Shown here piece after piece: positions 1 to 12,640 of a DNA stretch of 64,000 nucleotides; the first letter of the stretch is position 1; the number at the start of each line of letters is the position of its first letter. The DNA is from Metopolophium dirhodum (Eukaryota > Arthropoda > Insecta > Hemiptera > Aphididae). The notes under the pieces are model-generated. The model was not told the origin of the DNA and made no database searches. It saw nothing but the letters and a program-made list of their open reading frames with translations. Position numbers and translations under genes: made by a program. The DNA is taken from the NCBI RefSeq assembly GCF_019925205.1, contig NC_083567.1:23932001-23996000 (forward strand). Direction: 5' to 3'.

Positions 1-232
1 GGTAATATTATATTATATCCATCATGAGTTATGTGTGACTGTGTGTGTAGTGACTGATCATTAGTGTGCGTGATTTTACTTTATGTAATTAAAGATAAAC
101 TAAGGCTAAGATTCTTGGAAATCAGTAACGTACATACACCCAGTCACACGTCAGTAAATTTTGCAATCAAAAATGTTTTAACATGGAATTCCCAAAAGCG
201 GAAAAAAATTCACACAGTAACAAAAGCTTGAT

Positions 233-460
233 TTTAATTTTGAAAACATTTGAATTCCTTATTCTATTTTCTAGGTTATGTAGGAAATGGATTTTCGATT
301 TTTTTTGTATTGTATAATTAGAATAGTACCAAATTAATTTTCTTATTTTTTTTTTCGAAATTCACCTTTTTTTTAATTAAAAAAAAAAAATATCAAAAAT
401 CCATTTGTTACATAACCTTGAAAAGAGAATAAGGAATTCAAATATGTTTAAAAAATTAGA
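233..460. repeat. Inverted repeat inside the rotatin-like gene region
   Basis: The arm at about 233-309 is nearly the reverse complement of the arm at about 382-460. Both contain TTTGAATTCCTTATTCT and GGTTATGTA, with roughly 90% identity over the core 47 bases, separated by an A/T-rich spacer. It lies downstream of the last visible rotatin exon on the minus strand, so it is probably intronic. It is likely a MITE or a foldback element; no clear target duplication is visible. The rest of 1-578 shows no further exon that I can support. Confidence 0.6.
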
Positions 461-578
461 ATAGGACTATTTGTACTAAGTGAATTTTTCTTCCGCTCAT
501 TGGTCTAAAATCACTTAAAAACGACAAAAAAATAACCCGCTTTCAACAGCCTTAAATATATGTAGTGTAACCACTTAC

Positions 579-2360
579 GCATATTTAATCGTGTTTGTAA
601 TAAATTTATCAATTATATTAAATTGTTTATGGAAGCATGTAATAGGTAATGAACTTCTAAATAAATTTGCATATTGTGTAATATCCAAGTTGGAAGTGGA
701 TGATAAAATATATGCATCTTCAACCCTTTTGATAATTTGTTGTTCTAACAGTTCTTCCTAAAATAAATAAAATATATTTAAATTACTAGCTATACATAAC
801 ACGGTAAGGTTTTATTTTAAAATTCTGTTAAATTATAACTTACATTAATAACTTTTTCATACAGTTGGTGGTACAATTCAGGATAAAGATGAATCCAATA
901 TGGTTGCTTAAGTATGTCACAAATTATTACTTTAAATTGCTCATTAGGTGAACCAAGTTTTAATATTTCCTTAGCAATAATTAAAAACTTAAGTGAAGAT
1001 AGAGGTTCATTTCTAAAAAAAATAAGTATGGTGGAATATAAAATAGTATTTTTTTAAATTTGTTGATGCATATTTTAATGTTAACCTTAATACTTACAAT
1101 AATATATTTTTTATTGTATAGTCAGAAAATACTAAATCTATGTAAAAATTAACGTTACAACTGTTAGATATAGATGTTAAAAGATGCATGCTGGACATAA
1201 ACAAAGAGAAAGCTCCTTCACTATTAAGGCTAACATGTTTTAATAATACAGGCATCAGTAAAACACAAAATTTGGCAATACCCCAGCGTGAAATTTCATC
1301 CTAGAAATATGTGGCATAAATGCATGATTAAGAAAATATTATCAATACAAAAATATTCATACTTGTCATAAAATTATAAAATACTAACATTAGTTGTAGA
1401 TTCACTATAAGTTCCTCTTATCGAAATATGAGAATTAGAATCATAATTGGAATTAATATTTTCATTGTTTTCCTGAAATAAAAATATTTAAAATCTTCTA
1501 TAATAAAATTGAACAACAATATAAAATAGATATAGCTATATATTTAAAAGAAAAAAAATATTTAGGTCTATATCGTACAATTTACTTACATAATTTAAAC
1601 CATAATGAGAATCGAATATTTAGGCACACAAAACCTTTTAAAGGCACTACAAATATAATTTATAATATTTATAAGTTATTTTACATTATAGGTTTGGTTT
1701 TAGATTTTATTATAGGTGTAATAAATTTCTATTAGATTGAGCACAGAAATTTGTTTGACATATTGAAAGTTAAATAAACTTACACACAAACCGGTAGTAC
1801 ATTCATGGTGTCTTCTTATTAATTTTTTTACCAAATAAATTAGACATTCTAGTATCAACTCTTTTTCTTTATTTTCATTCAGCCATTTAATTAATTTCTA
1901 AAATATTGATTGAACATTTACTACAAATAATATTGATAAATAAATAATCTTAAATTTAAAATACCTGAATAATTAATGGATGCTGTAAAAATATTTCTGT
2001 TTGATATTCGCAAAGAATTGTATTTTTGAGCATATTACAAATTTCAGAAACAGATGATTCATTTAAAGAAAAATTGTTTTCATCCAATAGCCATCGGCTG
2101 TGTTGACATAACTCAAGAACTTCAGGAAAATACCAATCCATACCATTTGTTTGATCATAAGAAAAATCCGAGTATTCATCCAAATTGCTGCATATATCTT
2201 TATAATCATCTGTATCAACCATTAAACCATCACTGGCCCACTCCCTGATAACAAACAAAATTTTATTTTTATACAATCAAACATAACTTGTGTGAAACAA
2301 TAGAGGTATATTGTAATGTGGGTATTATATTAATTTAATTTTGTATTCTTACGCTGACAT
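579..2360 (-). CDS. Rotatin/Ana3-like centriole protein, N-terminal part, 7 coding exons, continues past the left edge
   Basis: Exons in transcription order are 2353-2360, 1965-2244, 1784-1897, 1389-1472, 1098-1300, 844-1012 and 579-757. Every junction is GT-AG and the phases agree throughout, giving about 345 residues without a stop. The motif TEIFLQHPLIIQ (residues about 85-96) matches the rotatin signature around AEIFLQRPKIVQ as I remember it from vertebrate RTTN. A following helical stretch (LIKWLNENKEKELILECLIY) and the later WGIAKFCVLLMPVLL fit the armadillo-like, leucine-rich body of the family. Rotatin (Ana3 in Drosophila) is needed for centriole and basal-body structure; that role is family knowledge. 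The long ORF covering exon 2 lacks an ATG at its start. A perfect acceptor at 2245-2246 and a phase-matched ATG-TCA-GC mini-exon at 2353-2360 with a GTAAGA donor supply the start. The motif lies closer to the N-terminus than in human rotatin, so extra upstream exons are possible. Most of the gene lies left of the window. Confidence 0.82.
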
Positions 2361-4365
2361 TTTGAAGTTTATTGAGTCAAAAACTATTTTACAAAATTAT
2401 TTTCAATGATTTCTTATAAATTTACAAAATTGCAAAAAATAAATGGCATTAGTACCAACAATAGAATAAACACTCATATATATTATACACTAAAAATTAC
2501 AAATTATATTAAATCAATATTAAAATGAATAATTAGGTTAATTTAATTTCAAATATAGGTACTAAAACCAACTACATAGTCAACAGTGTATTATGGATAT
2601 GTATTATCGATACGGATATTATTTAGTATTCAGATATTTAATAATGCTTAATACAACTTTAAACTTAAAACAATATCAAACTAGACGTTAACAAAGACAT
2701 ATTATTTTAATATTTTGATTTGGAATTTGGATAAACTACCGCGGCTATAGAATTTAGATATTATAGTATCAAATATCTATATCTATATGCGTGATTATAA
2801 AATTATTTTCAATTTCAGTAACGTATTTTTTCTTATCATAAAACCACAGAATTCTGTGATAAGAGGTCGGTATGCACCACCAGGTGACGTATCACCTAGA
2901 TCCCCGGTTAACAAGATCACCATGGTTATCTAGATCCACGATTATAAATAACTTATAAGAACTTATAAGCAGACAGCAGTCTCGCACTAAGCCAAATTGC
3001 CGCTCCGGGGCAATATAAAATTTAACGCCCAACATTTTTTTCCTGAAAAATATAATATAATTATCCTATAGGCGGAAATCCATTAAAATTTCGACGTACC
3101 TAACCTAACCTAACTTGACATCAATGTGAGTTCAGGGGGGCTTTGACCCCACAAAACTAAGAAGGAGAGGACTTGACGGACTTTTGGGGGGCTTAGTTGG
3201 CTTAAGTTAGACCCCTCAAACGCCCTCGATTTCACGAGTTTCCCCCTTTTTTTTAATGCTATCACAAACACAGCAAAATATATCTAAGACCGAGTTTTTA
3301 TACGTTTCTTCATTAGTTTTAAAATATTTAAGAGTAAATACCACGGACTGACGTACTATATTATACCTTAGTCCATGGTAAATACATATACAATTAGCTT
3401 ATACTTGGAATTATACACATTATATTTACTAAATATTCACATAATTAATTGAGAATTACAATTAAAAACAAAAAATAGTAAATAAAATAAATTTTTATTC
3501 AACTTATATTAGTTAAATTCTATTTAAATACGTAAACGAATAGGTACATCCATTCAGAAAATATTCAAAATACATTTCTAATACTTTTAAGAAAAAATAT
3601 TGAGGAACAATCAATACAAATACTGGGATGTACTTAATTACTTTTTAAGTACTTTTTTCATTTTACTTAATATAAGTCAGGTTGCAAAATTAATTTTGTA
3701 GTTAATAATTAAGAATAGTGTAATTCAAGTAGGTATTATTAGAACTTTTTGTACCTCCTTCTTAAATGTAGACTGAAAAATGAAAATAAATAAAACTTGT
3801 TCCTAATAATTTTGAAATACCTACTTTATTGTTAGGTAATTACTAATTAGTTAATAAAATTAGAAATCAATTTAATTATTTTACCACGGTAGAAATTATT
3901 AATAGGGCACCTATATAACTATTAATTAGATATATTCAATTTTCAAAACTGATTTTAATTGATTAACAACAATAATAAGTATACCTACCTACTGGGTTCC
4001 TATAGAGGTCTCAGAAGTCACCGATACATACCTACACTAAGTACTAACACTAATTAATAATAGAAAAACTTGTTATAAAATAAAAAAATTATATAAACAA
4101 ACAAAATAAATCTTATCTATTCTTGAATTTCATAACCACTGTATTCCTCTAAAAATGTTGTCCCGCAATACAAAAGCGTATCTCAAATTTGGGCTGCCGT
4201 ATTTTGTATTATTTTATGAGTATACCCAATAATATTTTGCAATAAGTTTTACATATTTATACGCCTTGGGTAGTATGTATACAAAACAATTTTATTAACT
4301 TTATTTGAGTATTTACAAATTCAAAATATCGACTTTTGGCCAACTATTTTCATTTTTGAACTACT
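2361..4365. other. Region upstream of the rotatin-like gene; AT-rich, no gene seen
   Basis: This is the 5' flank of the minus-strand gene. It contains a 14-bp perfect palindrome CACAGAATTCTGTG at 2845-2858 and a G+C-richer block at 2870-3240. That block has three CCTAA units at 3101-3118 and two G-runs (GGGGGGCTT). From 3250 to 4365 the DNA is AT-rich with no supported ORF. The promoter of the rotatin-like gene should lie here, but I see no diagnostic core element. Confidence 0.4.
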
Positions 4366-4560
4366 GTGTGTTCGTATTACAAAGTACGAACAGCAGTCGC
4401 TCACTGTCAAGCACTCGCGGAACTCAGAAAGTTTGGTCTTTTCGGCGTTGGTTCACACAGATCACAGATGGCGCTGTACCTTAAGGTACAGGATTTGGTC
4501 GCGAATTATCGTCGATCGGCTGCCCTCGAACATTTACCATATTATTTTTTAGGACGATAA
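4366..4560 (+). other. G+C-richer island with a 64-codon ORF of unknown meaning
   Basis: An ATG-initiated ORF of 64 codons sits in a short CpG-containing island inside AT-rich DNA. It includes the perfect palindrome GTACCTTAAGGTAC and a GTTCGTA/TACGAAC hairpin. The translation has no motif I recognise, no signal peptide and no splice context. The AT-rich flank 4561-5200 holds nothing I can identify. It could be a fragment of an old repeat or a regulatory island; I do not treat it as a gene. Confidence 0.15.
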
Positions 4561-5222
4561 CAACTGTAAAAATGTAGAAGCTCATTATTTTGAAAGCTAT
4601 TAACGTTTTTCAAAATAATATTTTACATAGGTAGGTTATCTACCGTAGGTAGTTTTAAGTAAGTTGTTAGTAACTAATGTTTTACTTTTTTAAATTACAA
4701 CATGCATTTTTAATTCCTTATTCCAAAGCAGAATATTTTATTGAGTACCTCAGTACTTTGAAATATAAAAATTTAATTTTGGAAGAATAGTTTATTAGTT
4801 ATATTTGAGTATTTTATGTTTAGTTGAGTCGAGCGATACGTGGGTACCAGCAAATGTCGGTCCACTACTCCGCTTGTATACTTAAACATTGAATACTTAT
4901 ATAACTTAGGTATACTTGCCCCAAATTTAATTTTTGTGGATAAAAATACTCAAAATAATATTCTGCTTAGAAATATGAAATTAAAATTAGTTAAAAAATG
5001 TGAGTTATAAGTTGTTACTTGTTATTCAAAAGAGCAAAAATACATAGACAAAAATTAAACGAATTAAAACGATAAAAAATAGTAAACTAAATAAATATAA
5101 TAATAAAAATAAAAAATAGTGGTTGAGTTGCACTTACTGCAGTGAGTTACACCAAAAAGGAGTTGAACAATCACAATTTGTTTAAGAGTTGTCATTTTTT
5201 ACGGATGGTGCGCAGGATCAGC

Positions 5223-5629
5223 TATATAAATTAATGTTTGTGTGCAGATCTCTGGGAAGAAGATAGTCTAATTTAAAAATGGTTAAATTTGGTTTTTTTT
5301 ATTCATCGGATTTTAGTACGGTTAGGTTAGGATAGGATTATGTATTAATTGATTATATTAATTCACCGTATTATATTAAAATAAACTTGGTATAACTTTT
5401 ATACTTTAGAGTTAAATCATACACTTACGTACAAACAGCACTGGGTCCGTGATCTACCGCAGGTAGATTGCTTCCTGATAATATACTGCTGTGAATCAGA
5501 ATTTTTATTTCAGACAACAACATACATTTTGAACACCATACACTGAATATTAAATAACGAATTGAACAAAGTTTAAGTCATATAGAGTTGGTACATTTGA
5601 CGGGAAACGAAGTGCACAGGATCAGCTAG
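5223..5629 (+). mobile_element. Helitron-like 3' unit, copy A
   Basis: This block is homologous to 6103-6514 at a spacing of about 885-892 bp. Shared stretches include CTGGGAAGAAGATAG, TTCATCGGATTTTAGTACGG and GATCTACCGCAGGTAGATTG. It ends in GGATCAGCTAG followed by T, matching the Helitron CTRR terminus inserted before T. No Rep/helicase coding is present, so it is non-autonomous. Another GGATCAGCTA remnant sits immediately upstream at about 5218, suggesting serial insertion. Confidence 0.6.
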
Positions 5630-6514
5630 TCTATATATATAAAACTGAAATCAAGCAAAAGAGGAAATCTTTGTTACGGTTTGGCTTTGAAACCTTTCAT
5701 CCAATTGTCATGCAGTTTTTTTAAATGAAAGAGTATATCACGGAGCAGATTTTAGGCATAAATAAAGTCCGATAATGTTAGTCAATAATTAGTTATCTAT
5801 ACGTATAAAATCCAAATACCACTGACTCACTGATCGCTGTATCTCAAAAACTACTCAACGTACGGACTTGACATTTGGAATAGAGGTTCTTCTCATAATT
5901 TCACCGTGCAATAAGAAAAGATTTTCAAAAATGTTGCGTTTTAGTGGAGTAATTAACGATTATAATTATTCACTGCCAATACGTGACAAAATTTCTATCG
6001 TAAATCTCAAAATTCCTGTTTGAGCACTTACCGGGGGTGATCACTTCCCTTTTTAAATTAGCTGTCAGTATGACACTCACAAAGAATGTGGCTATAGTTT
6101 TATAGTATAGATAAAAATGAATATTTGTGTTTAGATTAGACCTCTGGGAAGAAGATAGGCTAATTTGAAAAGTGTTAAATTTGTTTTTTTTTTATTCATC
6201 GGATTTTAGTACGGTTGTGTTAGGCTTTTGTATTAATTGATCATATTAATCCTCCGACGGTAGAATTAAGTAAAAATGACAAACTTTCTACAATTTTGAT
6301 ACAGCACGGGGTCCGCGATCTACCGCAGGTAGATTGCCTACCTGATAATATACTGCTGCGAATCAGAATTTTTATTCCGGGCAACAGAAAATTTAAGATA
6401 AATTTTGAACACCATATACCATACACCGAATATTAAATAACGAATTGAACAAAGTTTAAGTCATATAGAATTGGTACATTTAACGGGCAACGAAGTGCCA
6501 GCGGGATCAGCTAG
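5630..6514 (+). mobile_element. Helitron-like non-autonomous element, copy B, abutting copy A
   Basis: It starts with TCTATATATATAAAACTGAA directly after the CTAG of copy A and ends with CGGGATCAGCTAG at 6511-6514 followed by T. A 5' TC end, a 3' CTRR end and no terminal inverted repeats are the Helitron signature. A second 5'-like end, TCTATACGTATAAAATCC, begins at 5796, so this may be a composite of nested units. Its 3' 410 bp duplicates copy A. No protein-coding capacity was seen; the minus-strand ORF at 6241-6426 is a chance frame inside the element. Confidence 0.6.
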
Positions 6515-9500
6515 TATATTATATATATTAAACGAATATGTTGTATTGTATAACGAGTAACGACCGTAGTTAATATTTAATATAATGTAGGTAAAATAAA
6601 TATTTTTAAAAACGTAAGTGTTTTCTGAAATAATATAAGTGTCATAAGATAAGTTACACTTAAATTAATTATTTAAATTATTAAATTATTGCTAGTAAGA
6701 CGTAAGTCGTGATGCAATTTGTTATAATTTATAATGATATGTTGCTTTAAATGTTCACAAAGTACAAAGTAGTTAATTAAACGACATACCTATGTCGGTA
6801 TGCTTATAAGTTATAATACTATATCAATATATTTCAACCATAATATTACTGAAGTCTTTATAGATGGTCTTCTAAATACAACACCATCGCCGGAATACAT
6901 TGTTTTGATGATTCATAATTCAATAAAATAGCTATAAAGAATAAATTATATTACTATAGGTACCTAATGTCGAAATGATGAGCAGACGACTGATGAGGTA
7001 CCTAATTTTGTGCTTAAGGTAGTCGAAAAACATCTTCAATTACATAATTTATGACTTGAGAAGACTTGAAACACGACAGCTTGCAGCAACGGTTATAGAC
7101 GTTTAAGAAGTAAAATAAAAATATTAAATATTAATCTAATATAGGTATAGTAGTTATTAAGCATGCACGCTTATTGGTAATTGCATAATTATGTTGTTTT
7201 ATATTTTAGATAATTTAAAAAATGAACAAATAAATATTTGAAAGTTTATGGCTATTTTTTGAGTATCATTAGTCATTACTATACCCATAGCAGGTATTAT
7301 TACTTTTATTAAACTTCTACATTTAGATAAACAAATGTTAAATATAAACAACTGTTTATATTATTATATTTAATTTATATTCTTTGAAAGAGTCGTGCTC
7401 TACCAGTCTACCATTTGCTGTTGTTGTCGGTGGGAGTAGAATTCAGATACATTTAATTAACTAAGAGGCATGTTAAGAATAAATAATTATGCATATTAAA
7501 ATGGTCACAAGAAATGGACTACACAGCGAAATATTAAAATATCCTCGGATTGTTTATAAGTAACACAAAGAACCCAAAATTATGATCACCAGTAACATAT
7601 TTTCAACAAATAAAAAGTGGGAAATTAGGTAGTCTCTGCCGTACAGAAGTCGAGTGTACTTCGTCAATAAGTAAATCACTGTAATATAGTAATATATGTG
7701 TTAAGTTTGAATTTAATGATAAATCGTAGTAGCATGGGAAAAACGATTCTTAGCGGAGATGGTCACTTTCATACTAACTATACTTATAGACTATAGTGTA
7801 TTTATAATGGCATATTGTTGTACTACAGTAATTTATTTTACTATTATAGTAGTACCTATAACAGTGGGTTGAATTAATTTTTGCTGAAAACATAGCATAT
7901 TTTATTATATTGCCAATTATTATAAAATTATATTTAAATCATATACTATTTTTATTTAATTTAAGTCAGTTACCGTACAGTGAGGATAGCTGGTATAAAT
8001 AGGTAATACATTAACATTGATATTAATATTTTGAAAATGTCATCAATATAAAAATAAATTATGAAAAGTAGTATCTACGGCTCATATTTTTAAAGTAGGT
8101 ACAACAAAATAACTATGTTCGTTTTATTCGTTCAAGTATCTAGGTATCTAATTACGTCATAATTTTAACTTCTATAGTCAAAATCAAAAATGATTTGCAA
8201 GTGTTTGTGGTTTTGCTGGATTTAGTCAAAATTTTAATTTAAAACTATTATAAAGAAAATCGTGCCTATGTATTTTTAATATTTTTTAATTGAATAATTT
8301 CAATTTCTTATTGCTATAAGAACCACATAGTTATAGAATCTTATAGGCAGGTAAATTAATAGTTCTCAAACTGTTTGACTGCTCTTAAACATTTTTATCA
8401 ACACATAAAAATAATAACTACAATTTCAAAAATAGTTATAATATAATATATTGTTTAAATTTCACCGAGTATACGAGTATACCTATAGAAAATAATAATT
8501 TAAGTTAAGTTATAATGGAATGCTTCAAGTTTTCTTATATTCTTTTCTTCGAATAATAACTAAATAAAAAAAGTTGGTTGAGGATAATTTATTATTATAC
8601 ATTTGAATATACCTACAGCATCTTTAAAATTTGAAATTCAATCACTTATAAAATTTTTTTGTAACTTTAAATTTTATTTAGAGTAAATACATTTATGACG
8701 AATCTTGTATGAAATTACTAAGTCTAAGTAATTGTTCAAAATTAGAATTATTGAGATGTTTTGAAATGTTCGTGGCATTGAGAATTTCCATGAAATTTGA
8801 ACTTAAAAAGATCAAACACTTTTACTGTTATTGGGTTTTTTATCATATACCTAAATTAAAATAAATTAGGTAGGTACCAACTAGATCCAATTTTCTTACA
8901 GAAAATACGCTCAAAGTTGAAAATCTAAGCTTTTGTTTTACTATAATTTGTATACACTGACAAAAAAAAAACCCATGGGTATCATTGTAAAATCAATACA
9001 TTTATTGCTCCGTTCGGAATCCAAAATATTATAGAATAATAAATAAGATTTATTCGTCGATAAAAATAAAAACACGACGGACGGTTATAGTGTAATTTCA
9101 GCTTAACCTCAGGGTTTTATTATTTTGTTATTAATTGTTATTTTAAATTTGGATGTAAATGACACAAAATGGTTAAGCGCACACACAATTTTTTATACAA
9201 TATTATGACATTACATTGTGAACTCGTATATTTTATGTTGAAGTAATATACGGCCGCGGATACAAAGGGCCAGGGGAGGGGGTCTATGGGGACTGAAGCT
9301 TCCCCCATTGGGCATTAGGTACTTAAATATTTCAAAGATTAGGTACCTTCATTGGCTTCATTTTCAGTTTATTAAATAAGGAAAGAAGTTAGCGGAGAAA
9401 TAGGTAATAGGTGATTCGTAATTTTTTTAATCTAGCCTTCCCTTTTTTTTAATTTCTAGATCCAAGTCTGGTAATATCTACATATCCTCTATACCTATGC

Positions 9501-10700
9501 AAACACATTTTGTTGATACATTTTTTATGTAATGTTGCAGAGGCTTATTGACTAAAAAACGATAGTTATACCCTTATAATATCATGTGATAGGTACATTA
9601 TTAATATTTAATTACAAATAAAAAACGTAATTAAATCACTCATTCTAGAACATTTTTTTGTAATAATTCAACTACATAATATTATTATCATAATATGAAA
9701 TCACATATTATTAACATTAATTTATTTAAAGTCTATACCAATAATAAAATCATTAGCGCCGTATTTGCCATTTGATATCCAGCAATATACATATTTAATA
9801 AGGTACCTAAATGGGTAGAAACCTAATAATTAATTATTATTATAATGATGGTATAAACTATAAATTATAGAAAATTGAATGAAATTAATTTTATTCAAAA
9901 TTAAAATATTCTATTAAATATTTTAACTCATACCTAATATTATTTATGTAAAATTGTATAGTGTGAACATTGAACTAAAGTCATAAAGCCATAAATTTAG
10001 TATTTTAATGTGATTTTTATTTGTATGTATGTTTTATAGAAAATAATGTATTCGTCTATGTTTATTAGGTGTATAGTAATATAATTATGATTAGTTTTGC
10101 TTGAGTTCTAAAAACTAAATTGCATAAATTAAAAAAGTTTAAAAGTTATGAATATATTAGGAATATTTTAATTTTTATTAACCTACAGGAATTATAACCC
10201 TACAAAATATGATTAAATACTAAATACTAATAACGAAGTAATACTGAATTGATATATTAATTTGTGTTTTTTTAAACAAGTTTTTGTTTAAATTTTAAAT
10301 TAAATTATTGATGATAAAGAAGTCATTTTTAAATTACAAATAGGTAGGTATATAAATGATACATAATTTAGACAGTGATTCATTGTATTAGACATAGTAC
10401 CTATAACTAATAGGGATATAATATATCAAACTATAATGAAACAGATAACAAAATAATTGGTATTAGAAATATTAACCTATCTACAACTGTTTCAGACTTT
10501 TAGTGTCATAAAAACCAATAAAAAATAACAACATTATATAATATTAGTTTATTACTTATAGTTACCTATAGAACTTATAAATTAGTTTTTCATAAGTTTT
10601 CAGTTTAAAAATTAAAATATCAAAATTTAAAAATAACAAATAACATTTTTTTTTAAATTTTTCATGGAATCTTAAAGTGACTAAATGTTAAAAAAATTTA
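6515..10700. other. AT-rich intergenic or intronic DNA
   Basis: No ORF above 60 codons and no exon-like segment is supported here. The stretch 8165-9020 carries an old dispersed repeat. Its phrases TATGTATTTTTAATATTTTT and ATTGTAAAATCAATACAT recur at about 12.7 and 13.5 kb. A short G-rich patch lies at 9250-9310. The rest is low-complexity A/T sequence. Confidence 0.4.
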
Positions 10701-10795
10701 GTTGCATCCATGAACTAAGATAGTATACTATACTATAGTATAATAGTATACTATACTATAGTATACTAGATACTATCTTAGTTCATGGTTGCATC
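10701..10795. mobile_element. 79-bp palindromic mini-element (10709-10787) with 8-bp target duplications
   Basis: The 8-bp direct repeat GTTGCATC occurs at 10701-10708 and 10788-10795. Between them is a near-complete foldback with termini CATGAACTAAGATAGTAT and its exact complement at the right end; the centre is a slipped TATACTATAC run. Eight-base duplications fit hAT-type transposition, so I read this as an extremely short hAT-type MITE. The family assignment is inference. Confidence 0.7.
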
Positions 10796-12640
10796 TTTAA
10801 TATCATTGATCATTATAAATTTACATAAATATTCTCTATACTATGTTTTAATCAAGTGCAACAAAATAACCACTATTGATTATATATATATATAAACGAC
10901 CGTTTTACTCGGGTCTGTCGTAATATATTGTTCAGGTTTTTTTTATTGCAATTTGCATTTTTTTTTGAAAAGTACCTCTAAAATTCCCTGCCATCTGTGC
11001 ACAGTTTTCAATTGATTGATAGGGCTACATACAACTTTGGGAGTGCTCTTCAACTAAAAAAGTGGTCACATATGTAAGTGAAACCATGAAGAAAAATACG
11101 CGTAAAATTATAGGTATACAAACAATAATCATTTCTCGTCATGACTTGACTTAGACACCTAAATAATTGTATTAATATGTAATGTATTTTCATCTTCTCA
11201 AAGTTATTATTGAATTTCAAAAGTTTTGAGTGGTTTGATTTTACGGATACAATATTGTTTCAAATACTTAACACAGTGTTTTTTTCAATATGAGTAGCTG
11301 TGATATCTATACCGACGTCGATGTGGGTATATAATATATAAATTCACCACGATATTTTTAAGGTAATTGGTTTCGCGCTTAAAAAAAACCTTCAAAGAGA
11401 TTATTTACATTTAAATAATTCACACACTTTTATAGACTGTTTCTTAGTATTTATTTTCACTATAAGTTCTTTGAAACAGTTCATTTTACGTGAGTCTTAA
11501 GCACCATCAAGTGAAAAAAAACTTTATTGCACTTAGTTTTATTGCTCAGTTTAGCATTTCAAAGAATCAAGGTGTACATTACAGTAGATAACTTTTATAT
11601 TTTATAATTAAAAAGTATTATTCACATTTTTGTAGAATAAGAACGATTCTCATTCTCATTTCTTCAACTTTGCAGTCAACTTTATCTTGAGCTAATAGTA
11701 ACCGATCTTATTTAACAACTATTACAAATAAGAATACATAAATTACTTATTTTAGCTTGTTGGTTAGACCTCACTATTATTTTTAATTTCAGATTTCTTT
11801 ATTTTGAAAAAAACTTTATTTATTAATTTTTGTTATTTTTTATATGTATGGTACTTATATCTTTTCTATAATACTACATTTCATAGTAAATTACTAAATA
11901 CTTTCAATTATATTTAAATATTATTATGATGTTGTTTTTTATCAAAGGAAAAAGAATGTCCATCTTGCCGATCTCTATTGCCTATATACCGGCTAAATTG
12001 TTTTGTTATGTATATTGTGTTTATATTTTGTTTTATTGTTGCTTATTAAAAACAGACTTTTATTTTAATTTTCGTTATGAGTGATTAATTCTAATGATGC
12101 AAATGCCGCTGGTTCACTGTACTTATCGTTATACACTGACGTCGCTCTTTAATCTTCGTTTTAGATTCCCCAAAATCGCTGGTTTAAACATAGATTAGGC
12201 GCCGAACTGCTATTGAAATAATATCCCTTAATGAGGCATAATAATATGGTAATGTAATTCAGCCACAATAAATTGAGTGGCCCAGAATGTATATTATAAG
12301 ACCGAACACTGTATATTATATTAAATTATTATACCCTATGAGATACAAACTTCGTAGACGTTTATACATTTTATTTTAATAACATAAATATATTACAATT
12401 TGCCTAATATACGTAGTATACTAATGTAAAATTGACGTACATTTTTTTCTGGGAATTTTACGGAAAAAAATGTTCGTAAACTTCCAGAAAATGTGGTAAA
12501 TTTTTATACATTCGGTGACGTAGTTGTATGGACTAACACAAAAACACCTCTCCTGTATCATAAATCTTTAAGACTATAACTATCCAACTACTCAATTTTG
12601 TAGCTATATAAATAGAAAATTTTTTAAAAGTTTTAACCGC
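10796..12640. other. AT-rich non-coding DNA
   Basis: Contains a (TA)n run at 10880-10895 and otherwise irregular A/T-rich sequence. No ORF, RNA gene or complete element is recognisable. Confidence 0.35.

Noticed and set aside
6960..7050. CTGATGAG ... CGAAA resembling a hammerhead ribozyme core.
   Set aside because: Stem II is broken, the expected cleavage triplet would be AUG and stem III does not pair, so the core is most likely coincidental.
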